From positions 186,001 to 250,000 of the forward strand of contig CAVXOW010000007.1 in NCBI GenBank assembly GCA_963763485.1: a stretch of DNA of 64,000 bases, in the 5' to 3' direction. Below the pieces are notes generated by a model that was not told the DNA's origin, did not search any database, and saw only the letters and a list, made by a program, of their open reading frames with translations. The DNA comes from CAWCKS01 sp963763485 (lineage in GTDB: Bacteria > Pseudomonadota > Alphaproteobacteria > Rhizobiales > Xanthobacteraceae). The position numbers and the translations under genes were made by a program. Below are positions 15,855 to 22,886 of the stretch, piece by piece; positions within the stretch are counted from its first letter, which is position 1; every line of letters begins with the position of its first letter.

Positions 15855-16310
15855 ATGCTGAAATTATCGCTTTCATCGGCCGCGTTCGTAGTGCTGCTCT
15901 CCGGCACCGCCATCGCCGGCGAATGCCCGGCCGACAAATTCAAGCCCGGCGTGCGCGAAATGGCGAAGGTCGAGGCCACTGGCGTCACCGACACCACGCT
16001 CGGCTCGATCAATCTCGAAACCCAGCCGGCCCACATCCAGGGCCGCGAGCTGCGCTTCCGCAAGCTGGTGATCCAGCCCAACGGCATCGTGCCCTGGCAC
16101 AGCCACGACGATCGCCCGGCGCTGATCTTTGTCCAGCAGGGCACCATCGAGGAATACGCCTCGAACTGCTCGGTGCCGATCGTGCACAAGGCCGGCGAGA
16201 TCCGCCCCGAGGTCAACGGCACCTCGCACTGGTGGAAGAACACCGGAACCGAGACCGTGATCCTTTACGTCGGCGACGTCAGGCGCGACCCGGCCGACCA
16301 CAACATGTGA
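15855..16310 (+). CDS. Exported cupin-domain protein
   Basis: A 151-residue protein with a signal peptide (MLKLSLSSAAFVVLLSGTAIAG, cleavage before ECPADK) and a single cupin barrel. The metal-binding motif is VPWHSHDDRPALIFVQQG, with HxH and a downstream glutamate position occupied by the IEEY segment. A second conserved block is GTSHWWKNTGTETVILYVGDV. The mature form has two cysteines (ECP and SNC), which could pair in the periplasm. AGGGAG lies before ATG 15855. Its function is unknown; promoter site C places it in the putative LysR regulon. Confidence 0.85.
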   Translation: MLKLSLSSAAFVVLLSGTAIAGECPADKFKPGVREMAKVEATGVTDTTLGSINLETQPAHIQGRELRFRKLVIQPNGIVPWHSHDDRPALIFVQQGTIEEYASNCSVPIVHKAGEIRPEVNGTSHWWKNTGTETVILYVGDVRRDPADHNM

Positions 16311-16351
16311 TCTCGTTCGTCGAGTTTGCCGCCCATCCCTGACGGCAAGAC

Positions 16352-16443
16352 GTGGCGATCGCCTCTCTTGGGATCGCCACCTGACAGGATGTGACGCCCT
16401 TTTCCCCGCGTGTTGCCCCGACACGTGAAGCGGCGTCACATCC
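16352..16443 (+). other. Structured leader: stem plus long inverted repeat before the MFS gene
   Basis: A 9-bp stem gtggcgatc (16352-16360) / gatcgccac (16372-16380) is followed by a perfect 12-bp inverted repeat ggatgtgacgcc (16387-16398) / ggcgtcacatcc (16432-16443). Inside that repeat is a smaller repeat cgtgt-N7-acacg. There is no T tract. The first stem may end the cupin transcript. The second could be an operator or an RNA switch for the MFS gene at 16472. Confidence 0.55.
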
Positions 16444-16471
16444 TCCCTTCCTTTTTGATGGAGCGTCTTCG

Positions 16472-17773
16472 ATGTCGTCGCTAGAGCATCATGCATTTCA
16501 GGCCGCTCATTCCCGCGAAAGCGGGAATCCAGAGGCGACAGAACAGGCTCTTGTTGCTCTGGTAAAAACGGGGTCCCCGCTTCCGCGGGGACGAGCGGTA
16601 GGGCAAGCAACCCCGTCCGGCGCGGCGCTGCGCTCGCTGATCATCGGGCTGACCGCGTTCCTGACCGTGGTCGATCTGTTCGCCACGCAGGCCATCCTGC
16701 CATCGCTCACCAAAGCCTATGGCGTGACGCCCGCGGCGATGGGCTTTGCGGTCAATGCCAGCACCTTTGGCATGGCGATTTCCGGACTCGCGGTCGGCTT
16801 TCTCAGCCCGAAGATCGATCGCCGCCTCGGCGTGCTGGTCAGCCTGCTCGTGCTGGCGATCCCGACCACGCTGCTCGCGAGCGCGCCCAATCTCACCGTG
16901 TTCACCGCGCTGCGTGTCGCCCAGGGCCTGTGCATGGCGTCGGCCTTCACGCTGACGCTGGCCTATCTCGGCGAGCAGTGCAGCGCCATGGACGCCGGCG
17001 GCGCGTTTGCCGCCTACATCACCGGCAATGTCGCGAGCAATTTGATCGGGCGGCTGATCTCGGCGGCGGTCGCCAACTCGTTTGGACTTGCCGGCAACTT
17101 CTATTTCTTTGCCGCGCTCAATCTTTGCGGCGCGGTGCTGGTTTATTTCACGCTGCGCGGTGCGCAACCGATGCCATCGATGGCGCAGGACGATGAGCCG
17201 ATGGCGGCGTTGCGTGGGCACTTGCGCAATCCCTCGCTCCGATCGGCCTTTGCGATCGGCTTCTGCATCCTCTTTGCCTTCATCGGCACCTTCACCTTCG
17301 CCAATTTCGTGCTGGTCCGCGAGCCCCTGATGCTCAATCGGATGCAACTCGGCCTGGTCTATTTCGTGTTCGCGCCGTCGATCGTGACGACGTTGCTGGC
17401 GGGGCCTGTCGTCATGCGCATCGGCGCTCGCCTTGCGATCCTGGTCGCGTTGGCTCTCGCCGCCGTCGGCCTGCCGCTGTTGTTGACGCACGATCTGCCG
17501 CTGGTGCTTGGTGGCATGGTGCTGGTCGCGGCCGGCACGTTTTTCGCACAGGCCGTCGCCACCGGCTTCGTAGGCCAGGCGGCCCGGCAAAATCGCGGCA
17601 TTGCCAGCGGCGTCTATCTCGCCTGCTACTTTCTCGGTGGCCTCGTCGGCACCGCTATCCTCGGCCGCCTGTTCGATTCGCTCGGCTGGACCGCCTGCGT
17701 GATCGGTATCGCCTGTTCGCTCGTGGCCGCCGCGCTATTGGCGACAAAACTCAAGCTCGGCGCGAACGCCTGA
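16472..17773 (+). CDS. MFS transporter (drug/arabinose efflux type)
   Basis: A 433-residue inner-membrane carrier with about 12 helices. The first is SLIIGLTAFLTVVDLFATQAI, and PKIDRRLGVL follows at the loop 2-3 position. The segment between codon ~13 and ~40 is encoded by a palindromic repeat (16509-16592) that stays in frame. No ATG, GTG or TTG occurs in frame between the repeat and the first helix, so translation must start upstream, at ATG 16472 or earlier, and pass through the repeat. The substrate is unknown. Upstream lies the structured leader at 16352-16443. Confidence 0.85.
   Translation: MSSLEHHAFQAAHSRESGNPEATEQALVALVKTGSPLPRGRAVGQATPSGAALRSLIIGLTAFLTVVDLFATQAILPSLTKAYGVTPAAMGFAVNASTFGMAISGLAVGFLSPKIDRRLGVLVSLLVLAIPTTLLASAPNLTVFTALRVAQGLCMASAFTLTLAYLGEQCSAMDAGGAFAAYITGNVASNLIGRLISAAVANSFGLAGNFYFFAALNLCGAVLVYFTLRGAQPMPSMAQDDEPMAALRGHLRNPSLRSAFAIGFCILFAFIGTFTFANFVLVREPLMLNRMQLGLVYFVFAPSIVTTLLAGPVVMRIGARLAILVALALAAVGLPLLLTHDLPLVLGGMVLVAAGTFFAQAVATGFVGQAARQNRGIASGVYLACYFLGGLVGTAILGRLFDSLGWTACVIGIACSLVAAALLATKLKLGANA
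16509..16592. repeat. Palindromic repeat pair inside a coding region
   Basis: attcccgc-gaaa-gcgggaat (16509-16528) and gtccccgc-ttcc-gcggggac (16573-16592), both perfect 8-bp stems with tetraloops, 44 bases apart. This pair is of the scattered intergenic type, but here it is read in frame as part of the MFS N-terminus (SRESGNPE and GSPLPRGRA). Confidence 0.85.
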
Positions 17774-17805
17774 CGGCATGACTCATCAAGTTCGCGACGC
17801 GCTTA

Positions 17806-18297
17806 CTACCACCAGCGTGTCGGCCAGATATCGCCCTTGTTGGCGCCGCGCGCGACAAGATTGTGCCAACCGAACGCGAACAGCGCGAGGAGCACTGCCC
17901 CTGCCGCAACCGGCACGATCAAGAAACTCCAGGACATGTTGTTGACGACCACCACGAGTGGATCAATTCCGGCTGGCGGATGGAACGTATCCGTCAGGTG
18001 CATTGCGATCATTGCAAAACCGACCGCCAGCGCCGCCGCCCAAGCTTCCGGCCCAAACAATTTGACGATGACCAGACCGACGATCGTCGAGACGAGATGA
18101 CCACCGATCAGCGCTCGCGGCTGCGCCGGAGCCGCCGTGGGCGAACCCAGGACAAGCACGATCGAGGTTGCAAACGGGATGGCGACCAGGGGAAACGCTG
18201 CCCTGGCGGAAAACGCTTCCATGCTGCCGATTGCAATGGCGCCGCCGATCGCTCCGGCCACGACGGAAAGTAACTTGGTGCGGTCCCACATGCTCAT
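17806..18297 (-). CDS. HPP family integral membrane protein
   Basis: A 163-residue protein with four predicted membrane helices and the HPP motif in DTFHPPAGIDPL, plus the earlier family segment FPLVAIPFATSIVLVLGSPTAAPAQPRALIGGHL. HPP proteins have been linked to nitrite transport in plastids, but their bacterial role is mostly unproven. It converges on the MFS gene and is divergent from the second LysR gene. The 208-base divergent gap shows no good copy of the shared element. Confidence 0.85.
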   Translation of the reverse strand: MSMWDRTKLLSVVAGAIGGAIAIGSMEAFSARAAFPLVAIPFATSIVLVLGSPTAAPAQPRALIGGHLVSTIVGLVIVKLFGPEAWAAALAVGFAMIAMHLTDTFHPPAGIDPLVVVVNNMSWSFLIVPVAAGAVLLALFAFGWHNLVARGANKGDIWPTRWW

Positions 18298-18505
18298 TCG
18301 ACTATGCAGCAGTCAGACCGGTCCGGCCAGAAGCCTGGGCCCGACGATCGTCTCCCAAAGAAGCCAAGCCACAGAAAAATCGCCCAATTTTGCCGCAGTT
18401 TCCGAGGCCCGGCCCCGTGATAGGATACCGCCCGCCTGTTGCTCCGCGATGGCGCATCACCCACAGCGGAGAGAAATTGTCATCGGGCATCGGCGGGCTG
18501 CTGCG

Positions 18506-19447
18506 ATGGAAATGCATCAAATCAAGTATTTTCTCGCCGTCGCCGAGCAGCTGAATTTTTCCCGCGCGGCGAAGGCGTGCAAGGTGTCGCAGCCCTCGCT
18601 GTCGCGCGCCATCAAGGCGCTGGAGACCGAGCTTGGCGGCGCGCTGTTTCATCGCGAGCGCAGCCACACCCACCTGACCGATCTCGGCCAGATGGTGCTG
18701 CCGCATCTCGAGCAGACATTTCAGGCCGCCGCGGCGGCCCAGCGCGTCTCCCGTGAACTGGCGCAGATGAAGAAAGTGCCGCTCAAGCTCGGCATCATGA
18801 GCACGATCTCTCCCGACGAGATCGTCCCGCTGATCGGCGCGCTGAAGCAACGTCACGATGGCCTCGAGCTGCAGCTCTGTGACGCCAACGCGTGGACGCT
18901 GCGCGACCGGCTGATATCAGGCGAACTGGAAGCCGTGATCTATGCGCTGCCCGGCGAGGAGCCGAACGACCGCACCCATGTGATGCCGCTGTTCGACGAG
19001 CGCATGGTGCTCGCGGTTCATCGCGGCCATCGCCTGGCCAACGCACCCGGCTTTCCGGTCGCCGCGATGAACGGCGAGAGTTACATCCACCGCATGAACT
19101 GCGAGTTCGCCGGCTTCGCCGACAGGATCCTTGCGGAGAAGGGTGTGACCTGCACGCCGGCCTACTGGAGCGAGCGCGACGACTGGACGCTGGCGATGGT
19201 CGCTGCCGGCCTCGGCTTCGCCTTCATGCCGGCCAATGCCGTCAAACATCCCGGCGTGATCGGCGTGCCGCTGGTCGAACCGGAGTTCTGGCGTAGGGTC
19301 AATCTCGTCACCGTGCGCGGCCGCAAGCACTCGCCCGGCATCGGCGCGCTGGTGCGCGAAGCGCTGCGCAAGCCGTGGTTCGGCATGCCCGCGCTTGCGG
19401 CTTCGCAGGTCAGAACATCATCAAGAGACGACCAGTTCGCGAAATAG
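18506..19447 (+). CDS. LysR-family transcriptional regulator
   Basis: A 313-residue regulator with the helix-turn-helix in MEMHQIKYFLAVAEQLNFSRAAKACKVSQPSLSRAIKALE (residues 1-39) and an effector domain with DERMVLAVHRGHRL and VAAGLGFAFMPA. ATG 18506 gives the standard family start. It is similar to the LysR at 10459 throughout the DNA-binding part. Promoter site D overlaps its own stop codon and drives the next gene. The regulator may therefore act on the gene directly downstream as well as elsewhere. Confidence 0.92.
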   Translation: MEMHQIKYFLAVAEQLNFSRAAKACKVSQPSLSRAIKALETELGGALFHRERSHTHLTDLGQMVLPHLEQTFQAAAAAQRVSRELAQMKKVPLKLGIMSTISPDEIVPLIGALKQRHDGLELQLCDANAWTLRDRLISGELEAVIYALPGEEPNDRTHVMPLFDERMVLAVHRGHRLANAPGFPVAAMNGESYIHRMNCEFAGFADRILAEKGVTCTPAYWSERDDWTLAMVAAGLGFAFMPANAVKHPGVIGVPLVEPEFWRRVNLVTVRGRKHSPGIGALVREALRKPWFGMPALAASQVRTSSRDDQFAK

Positions 19448-19488
19448 CACGGCGCTATCGTCTCAAGAGCGAGCGGGCATTTCCGCAT
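19444..19488 (+). promoter_or_regulatory. Composite LysR-type promoter element (site D)
   Basis: ATAG (19444-19447, containing the LysR stop TAG), seven bases, CTATCG (19455-19460), fifteen bases, GGCATTTC (19476-19483), then cgcat. It ends 81 bases before the 97-residue exported protein. Confidence 0.82.
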
Positions 19489-19564
19489 CCTCGCCGCAAC
19501 GTCCATCGTGATCGCAGCACCGAACACGTTTGCCGGTGCGACTAGACCTTTCAAGGAGATCACG

Positions 19565-19858
19565 ATGACCAGGTTGAAGATGACCTTGTTTGCCGCCGCG
19601 GCGTTCACTGCCGTTTCCGGCTTTGCCTACGCCCTCGACATCGGCGACTGGATGCGAGGCCCCGACGTCGCCTATGTCTACACCCAGGACGGCAAGACCA
19701 TGTCGGTCCATATGAACAAGCCCGACCACGCGATGATGATGCAGGGCGCCCACAAGGTGCCGCGCAACACCATGTTCTTCATGGTCGACGGCGACCTCTA
19801 CATGCGCAGTGGCAACATGTACGACAAGGCCGGCAACTTCATGGGCGGCGCCAGCTGA
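19565..19858 (+). CDS. Small exported protein, 97 residues, unknown function
   Basis: AAGGAG at 19552-19557 precedes ATG 19565. There is a signal peptide (MTRLKMTLFAAAAFTAVSGFAYA, cleavage before LDIGDW). The mature ~74 residues are methionine-rich (MRGPD, MSVHMNK, HAMMMQG, NTMFFM, YMRSGNM, NFMGG) and contain two histidines (VHMNK, GAHKV) near methionines. A methionine and histidine pattern in the periplasm can bind copper or scavenge oxidants, but this is only an inference. It has its own element (site D) and terminator. Confidence 0.75.
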   Translation: MTRLKMTLFAAAAFTAVSGFAYALDIGDWMRGPDVAYVYTQDGKTMSVHMNKPDHAMMMQGAHKVPRNTMFFMVDGDLYMRSGNMYDKAGNFMGGAS

Positions 19859-19888
19859 CGCCAGGCGGAACGATGAAACGAACGATCG

Positions 19889-19918
19889 GCGCCGGCGGGC
19901 ACGATCCGCCGGCGCTTT
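19889..19918 (+). terminator. Rho-independent terminator
   Basis: A 10-bp perfect stem gcgccggcgg (19889-19898) / ccgccggcgc (19906-19915), loop gcacgat, then ttt. The T tract is short. Confidence 0.75.
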
Positions 19919-19985
19919 CGTGCTCGGTTAGAGCTTATCGTTCCACGGCTGCCAGCATGCACGGTCGCCGACGACCCCGCCGCAA

Positions 19986-21203
19986 TCAGTGGAAGGCCAG
20001 TGGCAGGCGGTCGAGTGCGTGGATCGCGTTGTTTGGACGCCACACGGCGTCGCCAGCCGGCGTGATACTGCGCACTCTTTTTGCAATCGCCGAAAGAAGG
20101 GCCTCGCCTTCGGCCCGCGCGATATTCTGACCGACACAGGCGTGAATGCCGACACCGAGCGCCAAATGACCGCTCACGCGTCGACCGATGTCAAAAGCGT
20201 CCGGCTGCTGCCATTGGTCGGCGTCGAGATTGGCTGCGCCCAGCACGCACAGGATCTTCGTGCCCTCCTCAATCTCAATTCCTGCCACGGTCGTCTTCGC
20301 CGCGGCCGTGCGGCAGAACGAATGCACGGGAGAGGTCAGGCGCAAAGCCTCCTCAAACGCGTTGCGCGCCAGCTTCGGGTCCGCCCGCAAACGCTCAAAT
20401 TGTGCGGGATTGCGCGCAAATGCCCACAACGCCGATCCGATGGCGGTCACCGTCGTGTCGACTCCTGCCGAAAGCAGTGATCGCACGAGAAGGCTGGCCT
20501 CGTGATCAGTGATGTCCCCGGCGTCAGCGGCCGCGTAAATGTCCGCGCCGAAACCTTCGAGGTGAAGGTTCGATCTCTGGCATTGCTCCGTGATCCACGG
20601 CACGATGGTCGGGGCCTTGGCCATGGCCGCTCGCCGCAGCGCATTGTCGGGTCCAAGCGCGTTGAACACCATGGCGCCGTAATCCACGAGCGCGCGCTGG
20701 TCGATATGGCGCAACCCCACAGCGGGAGGAAATGCCGAGACCGAGTAGGCCTCGGCAATGTCAACAACGGCTTCGACGACGCCTTTCGCGAGCACCCGAT
20801 CGACGAGTTCCTCGGCCTTGGCCTCGAATGTCGCACGCAATCGTGCGACCGCCCCTGGCGACATCACACGCGCCATGACGCGACGGGTCTTGTTGTGCTC
20901 GGGCGGGTCGACTTCGAGAATGATGGACGGCGCGCGCCACGGCGTCTCGAGGCTGAAGTCGGTCAGGCCGACGCCGCGTGACGACACGAACCGTTCATGA
21001 TCGGAGAAGATCTCCCGGGTCACGTCATAGCGACCGCACGCCAGGATCGCGTAACGCGGGATGTAAACCAGCGGTCCCCGGCGTCGAAGTTCCGCGTAGT
21101 AGCCGGCCGGATCGGCAAGGATTGCAGGGTCATACGGGTCGACGTCCCAGACCGGAACCCCCGCGGGCGATTCAATCGTGCGATGACCTTCGATCGTCGC
21201 CAT
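19986..21203 (-). CDS. Cytochrome P450
   Basis: A 405-residue soluble bacterial P450. The I-helix oxygen-binding motif AGVDTT is at 246-251, ExxR is at Glu285-Arg288 (EEALR), and the heme-ligand region LALGVGIHACVG has Cys356. The usual phenylalanine of FxxGxxxCxG is leucine at 349. The overall pattern (DPPEHNKTRR, GQNIARAEGEALL) resembles CYP199-like aromatic acid oxidases. No ferredoxin or reductase gene is adjacent, so its electron partners lie elsewhere. It is divergent from the OxlT-like carrier. Confidence 0.92.
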   Translation of the reverse strand: MATIEGHRTIESPAGVPVWDVDPYDPAILADPAGYYAELRRRGPLVYIPRYAILACGRYDVTREIFSDHERFVSSRGVGLTDFSLETPWRAPSIILEVDPPEHNKTRRVMARVMSPGAVARLRATFEAKAEELVDRVLAKGVVEAVVDIAEAYSVSAFPPAVGLRHIDQRALVDYGAMVFNALGPDNALRRAAMAKAPTIVPWITEQCQRSNLHLEGFGADIYAAADAGDITDHEASLLVRSLLSAGVDTTVTAIGSALWAFARNPAQFERLRADPKLARNAFEEALRLTSPVHSFCRTAAAKTTVAGIEIEEGTKILCVLGAANLDADQWQQPDAFDIGRRVSGHLALGVGIHACVGQNIARAEGEALLSAIAKRVRSITPAGDAVWRPNNAIHALDRLPLAFH

Positions 21204-21398
21204 TGCTCGTCTCCACCCATAGCCACAGGGCGCAAACGTCTTGGACGATGCGCGCCAAGAGCGTCACACGTGTTGAAGCGATCGTCAGCCTTTATTCCGT
21301 GGGTGATCGCGAAAATTTCTTGGCGCTCTTGCCTCCGCCGTCCGCTTACTCGGCATCCTCCTTGCACGGCTCCCGCTGGTGTTCTCCAGGAGGATCCC

Positions 21399-22646
21399 AT
21401 GCCCAAACCTTCATCAACGCGCTGGCTTCAACTTGTCCTCGGGCTGATCGTCATGATGGCGATCTCCAGCCCGCAGTATGTCTGGACGCTGTTCGTCAAG
21501 CCGTTCCAGACCACGACGGCAGGCGGCTTGCCGGCCGTGCAAATCACCTTCTCGCTGTTGATCGTGTTGCAGACCTGGCTGTCGCCGGCCCAAGGCTTTT
21601 TGGTCGAGCGCTTCGGGCCAAGGGTCCTCGTGGCTGTGGGCGCCGCGCTGTCGGGATTGGGGTGGATTCTGTCGGCGCAAGTCACGAGCCTCACCGGGCT
21701 CTACCTGACCTACGGCCTGTTCTGCGGCGTCGGCACCGGCATCGTCTACATCGGCGTGGTCGGGCTGATGGCGCGCTGGTTTCCCGACCGCCGCGGCTTT
21801 GCCATCGGCATGGTCGCGGCCGGCTACGGCATGGGCGCGCTGCTGACGACGTTTCCGATCGACACCATGATCAAGTCGTCGGGCTATCAGTCGACGCTGA
21901 CCACCTTCGGCATCATCCTTGGCCTCGTCGGCGTCGCAGCGGCGCTGGGCTTGCGCGCGCCGCAACCGGGCGAGGTCACGACGACACCGGCGCAAGTCCT
22001 GGTCAGCGGCCGCGACACCGATCCGTCGGCAATGCTGAAGACGCCGATCTTCTGGCTGATGTTTGCGATGATGACCATGATGTCGACCGGCGGGCTGATG
22101 GTGACCTCGAACTTCGCCAATTTCGCCAAGGAATTCGGCGTCGCCGACCTCGCCGTCGCAGGCATGGCCGCGGTGCCGCTGGCGCTCACTGTCGACCGCA
22201 TCCTCAACGGTCTGACCCGGCCATTCTTCGGCTGGGTGTCGGATCGCATCGGCCGCGAGAACACGATGGGGCTCGCATTCCTGTTGGAAGCGCTGGCGAT
22301 CACGCTGCTGCTGCTGTTCCGCTCCAACGCCGCCGCGTTCGTCATCCTGTCCGGCCTTGTGTTCTTCGGATGGGGCGAGATTTTTTCGCTCTTCCCCTCG
22401 ACCCTGACCGATACCTTTGGGACGAAGAACGCCACGACCAACTACGGCTTCCTCTACATGGCGCAGGGCGTCGGCTCCGTGCTCGGCGGACCGGTGGCGG
22501 CGGCCCTGCACGATTCCGCCGGCAGCTGGATCCCGGTGTTCGGCGTCGCGATCGGCATGGATGTCTTGACGGCGCTGCTCGCGCTGTTCGTACTGAAGAC
22601 GATGCGGCGCGGGCTGTTCGGGGCGGTGCAGCCGGCGATCGCGTGA
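21399..22646 (+). CDS. OFA-family MFS transporter (oxalate/formate antiporter-like)
   Basis: A 415-residue carrier of about 12 helices. ATG 21399 is preceded by a strong aggagg. OFA-family features are the opening MAISSPQYVWTLFVKPFQ, GLFCGVGTGIVYIGVVGLMARWFPDRRGFAIGM, GLTRPFFGWVSDRIGRE and the late YGFLYMAQGVGSVLGGP. Family members exchange oxalate for formate or carry other small acids. No oxalyl-CoA genes lie nearby, so oxalate is only one possibility. The frame is open far upstream but the ribosome site fixes this start. Confidence 0.88.
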   Translation: MPKPSSTRWLQLVLGLIVMMAISSPQYVWTLFVKPFQTTTAGGLPAVQITFSLLIVLQTWLSPAQGFLVERFGPRVLVAVGAALSGLGWILSAQVTSLTGLYLTYGLFCGVGTGIVYIGVVGLMARWFPDRRGFAIGMVAAGYGMGALLTTFPIDTMIKSSGYQSTLTTFGIILGLVGVAAALGLRAPQPGEVTTTPAQVLVSGRDTDPSAMLKTPIFWLMFAMMTMMSTGGLMVTSNFANFAKEFGVADLAVAGMAAVPLALTVDRILNGLTRPFFGWVSDRIGRENTMGLAFLLEALAITLLLLFRSNAAAFVILSGLVFFGWGEIFSLFPSTLTDTFGTKNATTNYGFLYMAQGVGSVLGGPVAAALHDSAGSWIPVFGVAIGMDVLTALLALFVLKTMRRGLFGAVQPAIA

Positions 22647-22651
22647 GGTGC

Positions 22652-22708
22652 GCGAATATCCGTCGGCGAATATTCGTCGACGGATATTCCGCGGACGGAT
22701 ATTTGCCG
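22652..22708. repeat. Four-unit ~14-bp repeat array, two direct pairs in inverted orientation
   Basis: Units gcgaatatccgtcg, gcgaatattcgtcg, acggatattccgcgg and acggatatttgccg run head to tail. The first two are near-identical direct repeats. The last two are near-identical to each other and are inverted copies of the first two. aatatccgtcg and cgacggatatt form a perfect 11-bp inverted pair. The array begins five bases after the OxlT stop. The further 178 bases to the next gene hold cggta-N6-taccg (around 22713-22728) and nothing else clear. Confidence 0.75.
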
Positions 22709-22886
22709 TTCGCGGTATTATAGTACCGTTAAGAAGCGAGAAGTCACGCAAAAGATCATCTAAGCAATTGTAATTCTTGCGGGATTTCGTCTTCACCCCG
22801 CGCGAGGCAACGTGCGTTGTCAAAACCCACACAAAAATCGCTGGAAGCTGTTGCAAATCAGCTGGTTAGTGGGCACCGGTGGTCGC

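Noticed and set aside
18298..18505. Possible copy of the LysR element between HPP and LysR
   Set aside because: gtatcctatcac has a CTATC half, but neither ATAG at seven bases nor GGCATTTC at fifteen is present.
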